NCBI GenBank assembly: GCA_013398615.1
Contig: VZSR01000243.1
Coordinates: 2,472,135-2,536,134, forward strand
Reading direction: 5' to 3'
Length of the DNA: 64,000 bases
Origin: Brachypodius melanocephalos
Taxonomy: Eukaryota; Chordata; Aves; Passeriformes; Pycnonotidae
A program made the position numbers and the translations under genes. Of the stretch, positions 36,954 to 48,900 are shown in pieces. The stretch's first letter is position 1; each line of letters begins with the position of its first letter. Under the pieces are notes generated by a model. It saw only the letters and a program-made list of their open reading frames with translations, was not told the origin of the DNA and did not search any database.

Positions 36954-39900
36954 GCTGGCTGGCACTGCTGTCTGCAGACAAGGGGACAGCATGTCTCTGT
37001 GTGTGTGCATGTGGACATGCACACCTTGGCCTGAACTGTCTCCTGTTCCAGATTCCTGCTGCTGGGTTTGTCCCTTGCTGCTGTAACTGGGGATAACTGT
37101 GTTAGCCCACACTGTGAAACCCACTGAAATCTTGTGTTTAATCCCACTTTCACCTCACTAATGATCCAAACCAGATCGGACCTGCTTTCTCTGTCCCTCT
37201 TTCCTCTTGATCCTAAGATCTCTGTGCTAACTAATGCTTCTCTTTTATTTTGTCCTTACAGAAAAGCCAGAGTTGGTATAATGTAAGTACTCCCGTTTCT
37301 CTTGTCCCTGGGTGGCTCTGGGCTGGGCGGGGGGAAGGTGCAAAGGGGCTTTGCAGTGGCACTGGGGCACTCTGACCATTTCCAGCAGGAGGAGGTGGAA
37401 ATGGCTCAGCACTGGCAAAGGAGGGCTGACATCCTCAGCAAAGGGATGCCAGAGACACAGAGCAGAAGCTTTGTCCCTTTGGTCACTCTCATGGTGCTCC
37501 TCACATCCTGCCCCTCTGTTATCTCAGCTCGGGGGGGGCTGGAATGTGGTGACAATATGGTGACACGTGGTGACAAGCAGAGCTGCCACCCTGCAAACCC
37601 TTTACATCCCTCAGGGTGCGAGGCAGACAGAGGAATTATCTTCTACCAACCCCATAGAAACAACAGCCACCCTTGGTGGTTGCCGTGGTGTTTTTGTTGT
37701 GCCAGCACGAGTGGCCCTGCTCTGGGCACAAAGTCGGTGTCACCTTTGCACGGTCGGGCCCCACCCTGGAGGCTCTGGAGTAGCCGTAGACAAATGCAGC
37801 AGCCATCCCTGGCCAGCCACAGCTCCTGCCCTCCTGCAGCCATCCAGATCAGAGCAGATGTGTGATTTTGGCTGGATCAGCAAGGTCAGGTCTGGCAGAG
37901 GGGAGAGGCAGAGTGAGGAACCTGCTGGGTGTGAGCAGCATCGGGTGTACCATGGGCAGGAGATCCCAGAGGCAGAGAGGGGCTGAGGCAGTGGCTTTAA
38001 GAAGAAAATACAAACCAAGGTGGGCCAAACTTGTGGAGAAGTGGCAGATAAGGACAGTGAGAAGATGCCTCAGCCTGACCTGGCTGCTGCCAACCCTGAC
38101 TGTGTCACCAGGCTAGAGGTGACTTTGGCTCTTAATGCTTCTGCCTGTAGCTGCTGAGCTCCATTCCCTGCTGCATGATGCTTTGCTGTGCTCTGCTTCT
38201 GTGGGTCTCTTGTGTTTTCATGTCCTCTCTATCTTATCTTTCTGTTCTCTTGTTTTTCCTCCATATATTTTCAGCATGAGAGACAGTACATCCGGAGAGT
38301 AAGCACTGGCTGCATTTTTTTGTGGTTTTCCCCACCCCACCCCATTATTTTCCTTTGTAAACAGAACGAAACAAACCCGTTTGCTAGTTAGCAGAGACAT
38401 TCTGACCAGATAAAAGCAGCAGTGTGAAAATATGGATGAGCCACAGACACCAGGAAGTCAGTCAGTCCTGCTTGGCAGTGTTACTTCCATTAAAAATTTG
38501 CTAATGCATCTCCTTGATAGAGTTTCCCTTCTTTGCCAGCTCTTTCCAGGCAGGATTTTTTCTGCCATTTGGACTATTCTGATTCCTCCATCCCTCTCCT
38601 CTCTGAGAGCAGCTCTAGAAATGAATCAGTGGAATCTGCCTCGTTGTGAAACCTCACGATTTCCTTTGCTCGTTTCCCCCCACTCTCATTTTACACAAAC
38701 CCCACCGTGTCCAGAGCATCCTCCACATTGTTCTGTGTGCCAGCTCAGCAGCCCTGGGTGCCAGGCACTGTGCAAACCCAGCCCAAAAAGCAATCCCTGC
38801 CTCAAAGAGCACCTGGGCCTCAAAGATCCACAGGGCATCACCAATTTTCTTCATTTTCTTGCTGCTTTTACCTGGTCTTTTTGTCTCTGGAGCACTGCCT
38901 TCCTCTTTGCCAGCTGGAACCCTCCCTTTCCCCTCTCCTGGATTCCTTTATCTCTATTTTTTTCTCCTGAGATGCCACCAACTTCTCCTGCTTTGTGTGT
39001 TCTCCTTTCGATCCCACCAGTGCTTTTTTTGGGATTGCCATCCCTGCCCCATGGAGAAGTGGGAGGAAAGCGGTGAAGTGAGGCCATGGGTTGGTTTGGC
39101 AGACCTGCCCCTCTCTCTGGTTCTGCTCTCTCTGCTTGGCTTTGCAGAGGACAAATGCAGTCTGATGCAGGTGCACTGTGAGGTTGAGAAGAGAACCCCA
39201 ATTTGGGAATAAATGCGCTCAGGCTTTTGGGGTTTGCTCTGTGCTCTTTGCTTTGTCCTCGTGGTGGAAGAGCAGAAGGTCAGTGGAAAGGAAAAGTGCC
39301 TGGGGTGCTTCTCATGGCTTTAGTGAGGAATTGTGCATATGGAGACTTTGGTTTGGAAATATTGTGGGTTTTAGGGGGAAAAGAATCTGTTGGTCACTTG
39401 TGGATTAATCATCAGTTGTGTCTGCTTTGGGTTGTGTGTCTGCATGGTGAATTATTGTTAATTAATTAATTTTTCTAAAATAATTCATAAAAATAGACCT
39501 CAGACCTTAAAATGAAACTTCCTTTGTAGTTTTGTCTGCTGAAACAGAGATGTGCCTTGCTCTGCACCCTGAGGTGCTCAGAGAGGTGGGAAATTGGTGT
39601 TTCACTTCCCTGAGGACACCCAGGAGGAGCTGCTCTGTCTGGGGGGGTGTCAGTGACTCCACATTTGGGAGAAGGCATTTGTCACCCGCTCTCATTAAAA
39701 TGAGAGACAAACTGGAGATGTTTTGCTGCCAGGGATAAAATCTCTCTCCTTTTCTCTGTGTTTTGGGTGAAGGGCCCCATTTCTGAGCTCTCATTTCTGT
39801 GTCACAGTTGGGGCCCTGAGCCTGGCAAATCTGCCATGCTTTTCCTGCCTCACTCTGTCTCACTGTGAACCCTTCTGCTTCCCTGTTCCTAGAGGAGGGT

Positions 39901-42900
39901 GTGTGTCTCAATGCTCTGCAGCATTTCTGCTGCTCTAGAGCAAGGCTTGCCTCTGAAATTCAGCACCAGGCATCGGCAGAATCCAGAGGATGCTCTGGAA
40001 AAAGAATGGATAAGATGATCTTGAAAAGTTACAGAAAACACAGTCGACACCAAGGAAGAGATGAGATTTAAATCCAGGAGGTTTTCACTTCAGCATTTAC
40101 ATCCCGAGGTCTGCCTTGCTCTTTATTCCTTTATTTTTTATCTATCACATGCCTGAATATTTTTCTTCTTCATTAACTGAACAGTGAAAAGACACCAATT
40201 GTCTCTTTCAAGTGTTCCTGAATATTAGAATATTAGAAATATTTGCTGTCCCAGTCAGTCTGGGCAGGTCAGTGGGAGCCCAGTCCTTCCCATCTGTTTT
40301 TGGGAGAGCAAAGTCTGCCCTGAGAATTGCAGGGAGTGGGACAGGAGCCCTGCTCCTGCAGCTCTGCAAACAAATCCATGCACACAGGGCAGCCCTCAGC
40401 CTGGCAGGAGCTCAAAATCTCAAAATTAAACCCAAAATGACCGTGGGGAGGCAGGTAAAGGGGAGAGCTCAGAGTTTTCCTTTGGGAAAAGTGCAGGGAA
40501 AGCCTGTGCAGGAGGAGCTGGCTGAGGATCTGTCATGGATGCTGCAAAGGGCCTTTGTGGGGAACTCTGAGCAGCCCTTGAGCTTCTGAAGAAAAACCAG
40601 ACATCACAAGACTGATAAGAATCCAGCCCTGGCTGGTCTCACAGTGCTGTGTCTGTTCTTGGAGACCTCGTGGATGCCACAGTGGAGGGGAAGCTCAGCT
40701 GCTGGAAAGAGTAAAATGTTCCCTGTAAAGGCAGAGGGGAATGATGCCTCATTTTAGGGAGAACATCAGGAACACTTTCCCAGGGGTGGCAAAGGGGAAT
40801 TATGGCATATTTTAGGGAGAACATCAAGAACACTTTCCCAGGGGTGGCAGGCTGAGCCTCCCTCAGCAGCAGCAATCACAAAAATGGAGTTAAATGCAAA
40901 AATCCATGAGTGAGCAAGGTGTTGGAGAGCCCTTTTCTCTGTAAATCAGCACAATCATCTTTAAACTCCCAGCAACCGTTTCATCAAATTATTTCTGCAG
41001 CACTGTTAACTGCCTGCCTTTTCAGGTATTTTTCATCCTGTCAGGTTTTCCCTGACTTTCAGCATGTGGATTACCCAGCCTGGCTGAGTTGCTGGGTTGC
41101 AGAGGCACTAAATTAGCTGAGAACTTATGGTGCAAGCTCGTGTGATGATGAGCTCAGGTCCATTTTCCAGCCCAGATGGCCAGCAGTTACTTTGGAGCAT
41201 CTTCCTCTGCTTTTCATTCACTTTTAAAGGGAGAAAAAGGAAAAAGATGGGAAATCTGAGCAACCAGAAAGGGTTTAGAGGAGATGCTGTGGGACAGGTG
41301 GCCACTTCCTTTGCTGGTTTTGGGGTCTAAACTCTCCCACATGAGCAGAGAATGTGTTCTGCTTATTCCAGTAGTTTTCCAGGAGCAATGTAAATCATGG
41401 AAGCCCATCAGGCATGAAAGCTGGAGGAGGTTTTCCTTCTCCCTCTCCTCTGTGCCTGCTGCCATCTCTGCTCCCTGTTTTCTGTGCTGCCCCAGACTCA
41501 GCATTCCTCAGGTTTTGTGTTCTCAGGCTGTCCTGCCCCATCCCCCAGCAGTGTTTCAGTTTCCCGTGGAGGGTTTGTTTGTGTGTAAAGGGGAGATGTC
41601 ACCACGGGGAGATGTCACCACAGGGAGATGTCACCGCGGGCAGTATCCCTTGTGTCCCCATTTCCCTCACCTTGGCAGTGCCATCCTGTCCCATCCCTCT
41701 GTTTGCAGTGGAGTTAATGTTTGCTGCCTGCAGCTCCAGCCCAGCTCTTCCCATCACTGCTGCCATTCTCAGGCAGGTGGCTGGGGGTGTTTTATTTTTA
41801 TTTTTTGATTCAATCCCATTTGGAGTTTCCAGCCAAGAGATCCATTCAGCAGAGCAGTGCTGTCATGCCAATTCTTTGTTCTCCACAGCTACAGAATGGG
41901 GTTTTTTTTAATCATTCCCCATCTTGGGGTGCAGATGGATGCACTGCAGTGCTGAATGGAGACACCTCTATGCTCCCCAGCTGCAGCAATGATTTTGGGG
42001 TGCAGCTGAGCAGACAGAGCTTGTCAGTGAGCAAACTGAACCCCTGGCCTGCAGGAGGGCAGAGCCTCTGCAGGGGCTGGCTTGGGTGCTTGGTGCTTTT
42101 TTGAGATCTGTGTGCCCAGTTCCGGGAGGATGAGGGGTTTATTTCAGTGTTTGCTCACAGCTGAGCACATCTCGGGAATTTACCTGGGCACTCCTGCACC
42201 TGAGCAGGGGGATGGAGAGGCTGGGGCTGGGGGCAGAGGGACACAGGGAGTGCCAGCACCCCAAGCAATCTCCTGGACCTGCAAGGACTTTATTGCCTGG
42301 AGGAAGCTCTTAATTTCCAAAGTGACCTGACTAGTGAATGAATCTTAGAAAGTTCCCCTCTCTGAGCCCATCCGTCCCCTTTTTGGGGAAGGATGGGCTC
42401 AGAGATGCACCCAGGATTTCTGCAGCCCCTCAGATTTCTGCCTGGCTGGGTCTCCCATGGCTGGTTCCTCCAAGCCACATCCTTTATTTTTATCTATTTA
42501 TCTATTTTTATCTATTTATCTTCATCTATTTATCTTTACTTTTATCTGCCACTACACTATCACATGCCTGAATATTTTTTTCCTCCCTCTAACTGACCTG
42601 AGCAGTGAAAAGACACCAATTGTCTCTTTCAGGTGTTCCTAAATATTAGAATATCAGAAATATTTGCTGTCCCAGGCAGTCTGGGCAGGTCAATAGGAGC
42701 CCAGTCCTTCCCACCTGTGTTTGAGAGAGCAGAGTGTGTGCTGAGGGTTGCAGGGGGTGAGACAGGGCCCCACATCTCAGTCTCTCCTGGCTCCCCTCTC
42801 ACCAGCACACTCTGTCCAGCAACTTTCCATTACAGGAAACATCTGCTGGGAGGCAGGGCTGGGTTACTGCAGGGCATTGGCCGGCAGAATTCCCCAGCTC

Positions 42901-45900
42901 CAGTGACTCCAGGCGTGTGTGAGAGTCATTTTGGGATCTCCCCCACCCACCCCTTCCATGAGAAACACGGACTGAGGCTGCCTTTGAGAGCAGGGAGGGA
43001 CTGCAGGGGAGAGCCTGGGGCACTGAGGAGTCAGAATCGCTGCTTTTCTACTTCCAAAGAGCTTTTCTGCTTCCAGAGAGGGGGAAAAGCTGAGCCGGAG
43101 CTGTTTGCCTTCCTGTCGGGTCCTGGAAGCTGCGTGAGTGGCCGTGGGGGCCGGAGCTGTCTGGGGTTGGGTCTGGCACTCCTGGACTGTGCCTGGGTGC
43201 CCTGCACACACCTCCAGGGCTCCTGCAGGGGATGCCCACTGCCAGCAGCTGCTGAGGCTGCAGCAGGAGAGCTCAGAGGGTGCCTGGCAGCACAGTCACC
43301 CCAATGAGCTTCTTTGGGAAAAGTCCTCTGGAGGGCAAATCCTCGCTCAGATCCTCAGGGGCTGCCTGGGAGCAGCTGGATGTGGGCAGGGAGGCAGGGG
43401 AAGGCACCTAAACCCCTGCCAAACTGCACCTCGCTGGACTTTGGACACAAACAAGGAGCAGTGGGAGCAGGAAGAGCAGAGTTAGAGTGGACACGGGGAG
43501 CTGTGCCAGTGCTGAGGGAAGGACATGGATTCCCTGCTGGAGTGTGGCTCCCTCTGGGATCTTTTCCTGGATCAAGAGCTGCCACGGCTGCGGTGGGACC
43601 TGGAGGGACTTGTGGACTTCTCTCGAGGAAATGCCAGCCCTGGATCTGATGAAATCCCGGCTGTGAGTGTCCCTGAGCTGTTTGCACCCTGGCAGAGCTG
43701 CTGGGGCTGAGCAGAGACTCTGCTAGGACAGGTTTAACTCCTGCTGAGCTGGGCTGCACTGAGCCCAAAGCTCAGCCCTGCAGGGATTATCATCATCCCT
43801 TTTCCCCACTCCATCCCCATCCTGTCTGCTTGTTCCTGGAAATCTTGGGCTTGGGCTCTTGCTGGAGCCCGTCTCAGACCAAGATCTTTTCCAGATGTTC
43901 AGGCTGGGAGTTTGGTAAGTTAAATTCCTATTTCTGTCATCAGCTGGCTGGCAGGCTTTACTGAGAGTGAGTGAGATCCCTTCCTCTGGGCCCACGGGGC
44001 TGCAGCAAGGCTCAGAAGTGCTGAGCTGACCTTGGAATATTTTGTTTCTACCCCACTGAGTGGCTGTGAGGAACAGGGAACGCTTTTGGGGGCGAGGGGT
44101 TGTCTGCGATTTGACAACCAGCACCAAATCTGCTGTGATCTGACGGCTTTTGGCAGCGCTCTGAGGCTGATTCTAAATTAACTCTGTATTCCTCCCACCC
44201 CTGCGACTCCACCACCATTCTGAAACAGAAACTGCCTTCTCTAATCCCACAGTTTTGGGGCCATCACTGGAAGACTCTCAGATTTCTGCCCTAGGAGATC
44301 AGTGCCTCTGGAGGGGAAAAGGTTCTACCCCAGGTGGCTTCTTCTCTACATTTGTGGGAGAAGGAACATTGCAGATTGTCTGGGAGATGTGAATTTGCAC
44401 CTGCTCTGGTCTGAAGGTGCTGTGGCTGTCAGGAGCAGCCGGCACAGAGTGTGCGAGGTGTGCAGTCACATCACAAACCCCAGAGAGGAGCCTGGTGTCC
44501 CTCCAGCCACCAGCACTGTGTCCCTGAGCCCTTCCCTGCAGCTGGGACAAGCGCAGGACACGCTTCAGTCCCTGGGAGAGCCCTGGAGTGTCCTCACATC
44601 CCAGCACGTGGCTGTGTTTGCTGGGTGGGAAGAGGAGTGGGCACGGGGAGTCTGGAGCTCTCAGTGACAGTGTTTGCTGAAGCTCCTCTGGCAGGGCAGA
44701 ATCACCCATTTTCCGCAGTAAATAACTTATTTTGTGCGCTGAATCCCCCATTTTCTGGGGTAAATTCCCTGTTTTCTGGGGTGAATACCCCATTTTCTTT
44801 GCTGAATCCTCCGATTTCTATGGTAAATTACCTGTTTTCTGGGGTGAATTGCCTGTTTTCTTGGGTAAATCACCTATTTTCAGTGCAGAATCATCCATTT
44901 TCTGGGGTAAATCCTCCCTTTTCTGTGCTGAATCACCAGTTTTCTGTTGCAAATCTGCAGTTATCTGTGCTGAATCCCCTGTTTTCTACGGTGAATCCCC
45001 TGTTTTCTGGGGTGAATTACTTGTTTTCTGGGGTAAATTACTTGTTTTCTGGGGTAAATCATCTATTTTCTGTGCTGAATCCCCCATTTTTCTGGGGTAA
45101 ATCCCCCATTTTCTGTGATGAATAGCTCCCTTTCTGGGCTGAATCACTAGTTTTTTGGGCTGAAACACCCCTTTTCTATTGTGAATCCCCAGTTTTCCAG
45201 GGTGAACCCCCTGTTTTCTCTTGTGAATCCCCAGTTTTCCGGGGTGAACCCCCTGTTCTCTGGGGTGAACCCCCTGTTCTCTGGGGTGAAGCCCCTGTTC
45301 TCTGGGGTAGCTGTGCCATTCCTGGGCACTGGCAGGTGCCAGCAGAGCACACGCTGTACCGTGCACAGTGTAGGATTGCAGGGCAGAGGGAATTCCTCTG
45401 CAGCCACAGCTTCTGCTGGCAGGGCTGACCCTTGCCAGCCTGGACTTGCTCTTCCAAGTCAGGTTCTCCTCTTCCTCTCACTGCCTGCACTAAACCCAAA
45501 CCCTCCCATCGCTGGGCTGTGATGGGAGCTCCTGTCAGTGCATCTGTCCCTCCTTCTCCTCCTGTCCCCCAGGTGCTCCTGTTTTTCCCACTCCCACTGC
45601 TCCCCTGGCTGTCCCTCTCTTCACCAGGCCCCTTTTTTATTTGCAGGTGTTGAGTCCCACCTACAAACAGCGGAACGAGGATTTCAGGAAACTCTTCAAG
45701 CAGCTCCCGGACACGGAGCGCCTCATCGTAGGTAAGGCCAGTGCTGTGCCCTGGGGAGAGATCAGCACATACCCATCCAGATTTTAATTTTTGGCAGGAG
45801 AATTAATGCACAAACACCATAAATTTATGTCCAAACAGGAGACAGAGGAGTCCTGGAACTTTATTCCATTAAAGGGAGAAGTCATGGGGCATCTCCTGTG

Positions 45901-48900
45901 GGGTCTCTCAAATTTTTAGAGGATGCTCCTCCTTTTTATCCCAATTTCCCAGCCACATTTCCCTCTCTCTCACTGGCTGAGGTACTTGAGAGGTTCAAAC
46001 TTCCCAAATCACCCAATACAGACCCCTTCTAATGTGTACCCCCCTTTTTCTTTTCCTTGTGTCAATCAATGGAATTCCTGTGGAATTTCTGGTTCTTCCT
46101 GTTGTTTCTTCCATCTTTCATCATTTTATTTATCAGCAGCCCCACAGTTTGTTTGGAAACACAAATCTCTCTCATTCCTTTCATCAATCAGTGGGATCCT
46201 TCCCATTGTTTCCCTTCTGTCTCAGCAGACCCACAGTTTGTAAAGAGAAATCCTTCATTCCTTCCATTCTCCCGACATTGCCACAGACAATTGCCAAAGC
46301 CTGGTTTGTCTGCCTGGAGCACAGGCAGAGCCCCATTTCCAATGAGTTTTGCATTTTCAGATGGGTTTTCCTCATTTGGTGGGAGATGATGTGATTTTTC
46401 CCTCCCTTTTCCCTCCCTTTCCCCCAACATCCCTGCTCACACATGGGTGCCCTTCCCAAACCTCACCTCACAGCTGGTGGGATGCATCTGCTCCCGTGTC
46501 TCACATAACTGCTGATCCCCGCCTGTGCCCCACGCTGCTGAAAGCTGCAGAGGGATGGAAATCTTTAGGAATGCTTACACTGGTGGGGGATAAAATTCAC
46601 AATGGACTCCCGGGAGGCAGAAAGGAACAGACAGATTAAATCTGGAAATTTAAGCATGTGAGGTGCTGCAGAGTGACCAGCTGATGAGGCAGGATCATCA
46701 GTCAGGGAGAGATTGGCTGTGACAGCCCAGTGGACAGGGCAGCACTACTATTCTAGGAAGGCTGGTAATTTTTTACTGCAATGAGTGGGTTAAACATCAC
46801 CCAGACAAAATTCATACATTTTCCAATGTCTATTGCTTGCAGAACTTGATTCAATCTTCTTCTCTTGTCGCCAGTCTTGATCCAATCCTCATGTGCTCTT
46901 CAAAGCTCTGTTTGTTCTTGCCAAGGCATCTTGGTTATTAAATTGGCTGTGCTAATTAAATCCACGGTGCCCTGTGTCCCATGGCTACACCCCAAATGCA
47001 CAATGGTCACAAGCTTTTCACACAGTTATAAGTTTGGTCCATTTACATATCAGGGGATAATCCTCCAATTAAAACTTCAGGTAATGATACCATATTCACC
47101 CAGTTTGTTCCCCCCCCAATTCACTTTTGTTTATAATTTTGGGCCCTGAGGCTGTTAGGTGTCCTTGGGTTCCAGGCCCAGAGGGATTGTTTTGTGTGAC
47201 CAAAATGTGGAGACAGTTAACTGCACTTTCTGTGGAGTTTAGAGTTATGCACTGACACAGTACAGGATTTGAAAAATACAAAGGCAAAAAATCTTAAGGC
47301 AGCAGTGGCATCTTTTTCTGCTCCTCCCACAGATTACTCATGTGCTCTGCAGAGGGACATTCTCCTGCAGGGCCGCCTCTACCTCTCCGAGAACTGGATC
47401 TGCTTCTACAGCAACATCTTCCGCTGGGAGACACTGGTGAGGCTCTGCCACTGCTGCCCAAGCCTGGGCTTGTGCTGGCATTTGCTTTGCAAGGTGTTAT
47501 AAATACACAGAATCACACAGAACCATCAGGCTGGAAAAGACCTCCATGATCAAGTCCAACCCAACCCTGACCTCAACTGAACCCTGGCACCAAGTGCCAC
47601 ATCCAGTCATATTATATCATATCATATCATATCATATCATATCACATCACATCACATCATATTTATTATATTACATTCTATTATATTACATTATGTTATA
47701 TTATATTACATTACATCATATTGTATTTATTATATTACATTATATTATATTACATTACATTATGTTATTGTATATTTTCTATTCTATTACATTACATTAC
47801 ATTATAATATATTACATTACATTACATTATATTAATTATATTACATTATTTTACATTACATTATATTATATTACAATATTATATTAATTATATTATATAT
47901 TCTATTCTATTACATTACATTATATGCTTTTCGCAAATATTGAGATGAATGCTATGTGTATAATGTTAAAATAACTTTGCTTTTATTTCTGCTATTAACA
48001 AAAACTTAGACCTGCCAGTAATAGTAGCTGATATAAGTGAACTGTTTAGTCAAGATAACATCCAATGAACATGTAATGAAGACCCTACTATTAATGTGCT
48101 GACTATCAACATCTCTGTCTGGAAAAGGTATAGACCACAGCCCAAAGTAGAAGTGAAAATAAAACTACAGCCAAAAAACACACATGCTCTAAAAAAGCAG
48201 ACCCGAGGAGGGGCCATGCTAAACAGCCCTGAGAAAAATATGAATATACATAATAGGCTATAAATATGCAACAGGCTGATGTAATAGGAATGCTATTTAA
48301 GGAATTTCTCCAGGGTAGTAGGTGTGCTCTTGGCTGAATGCCAAGCACCCGACCCTTTAAACCCTTTATTTCTGACTCCTATTGTCTTTTTATTAAACTT
48401 TTTAAATTTTACAAAAAAAGAAACCAAGCCTGGTTTTTCACAGAAGGGCTCTCCCTGCTGCCTTTCTCACCAGTTTCTCCCTTTCCTGGTGTTTTTTCCC
48501 TCTGTGGTGCAGCTGACAGTTCGCTTGAAGGACATCTGCTCCATGACCAAGGAGAAGACAGCCCGGCTCATTCCCAATGCCATCCAAGTTTGCACTGACA
48601 CTGAAAAGGTACTGAGGCCACCCCTGCCTGGCTGCCAGGGCACTCAGGGGGTGTGTGGGGGGTTTTCCAAAGTGGGAAAAGGGCTGGGGGCAGGGTTTGT
48701 GCTGAGGCTGAGGCTGGAGCTCAGATGAGGGGTGTGGGCCCAGGTAAAATATCCAGGTTTCACAGCAGCACGTTTCTAACAGAGCTGTTGCAGTGGTGAG
48801 AGCCTCTCTGTGCTGTATGGGTGGCTCACTCCAGCTGCAAAGTGACCCCAAACCAGCCTTGTGTTCTCCTATTTTTTTGGCTTCTTCTGAACAGATTTTT

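Larger units (their letters stand above)
38299..43524. other. GRAMD1B: Intron between HERQYIRR and the 43.5-kb alternative first exon
   Basis: No exon is supported. The stretch contains a 2-copy 65-base tandem at about 40735-40855, a 17-bp triple repeat at 41590-41640, a TTTATCTA simple repeat at 42485-42540, and a duplicated segment (listed separately). Confidence 0.5.

Noticed and set aside
44451..45407. Long open frames on both strands with heptad peptides (NPLFSGV-like, GFTPENR-like)
   Set aside because: They arise from a 21-bp minisatellite whose period is a multiple of three; no start context, splice signal or homologous protein supports coding.
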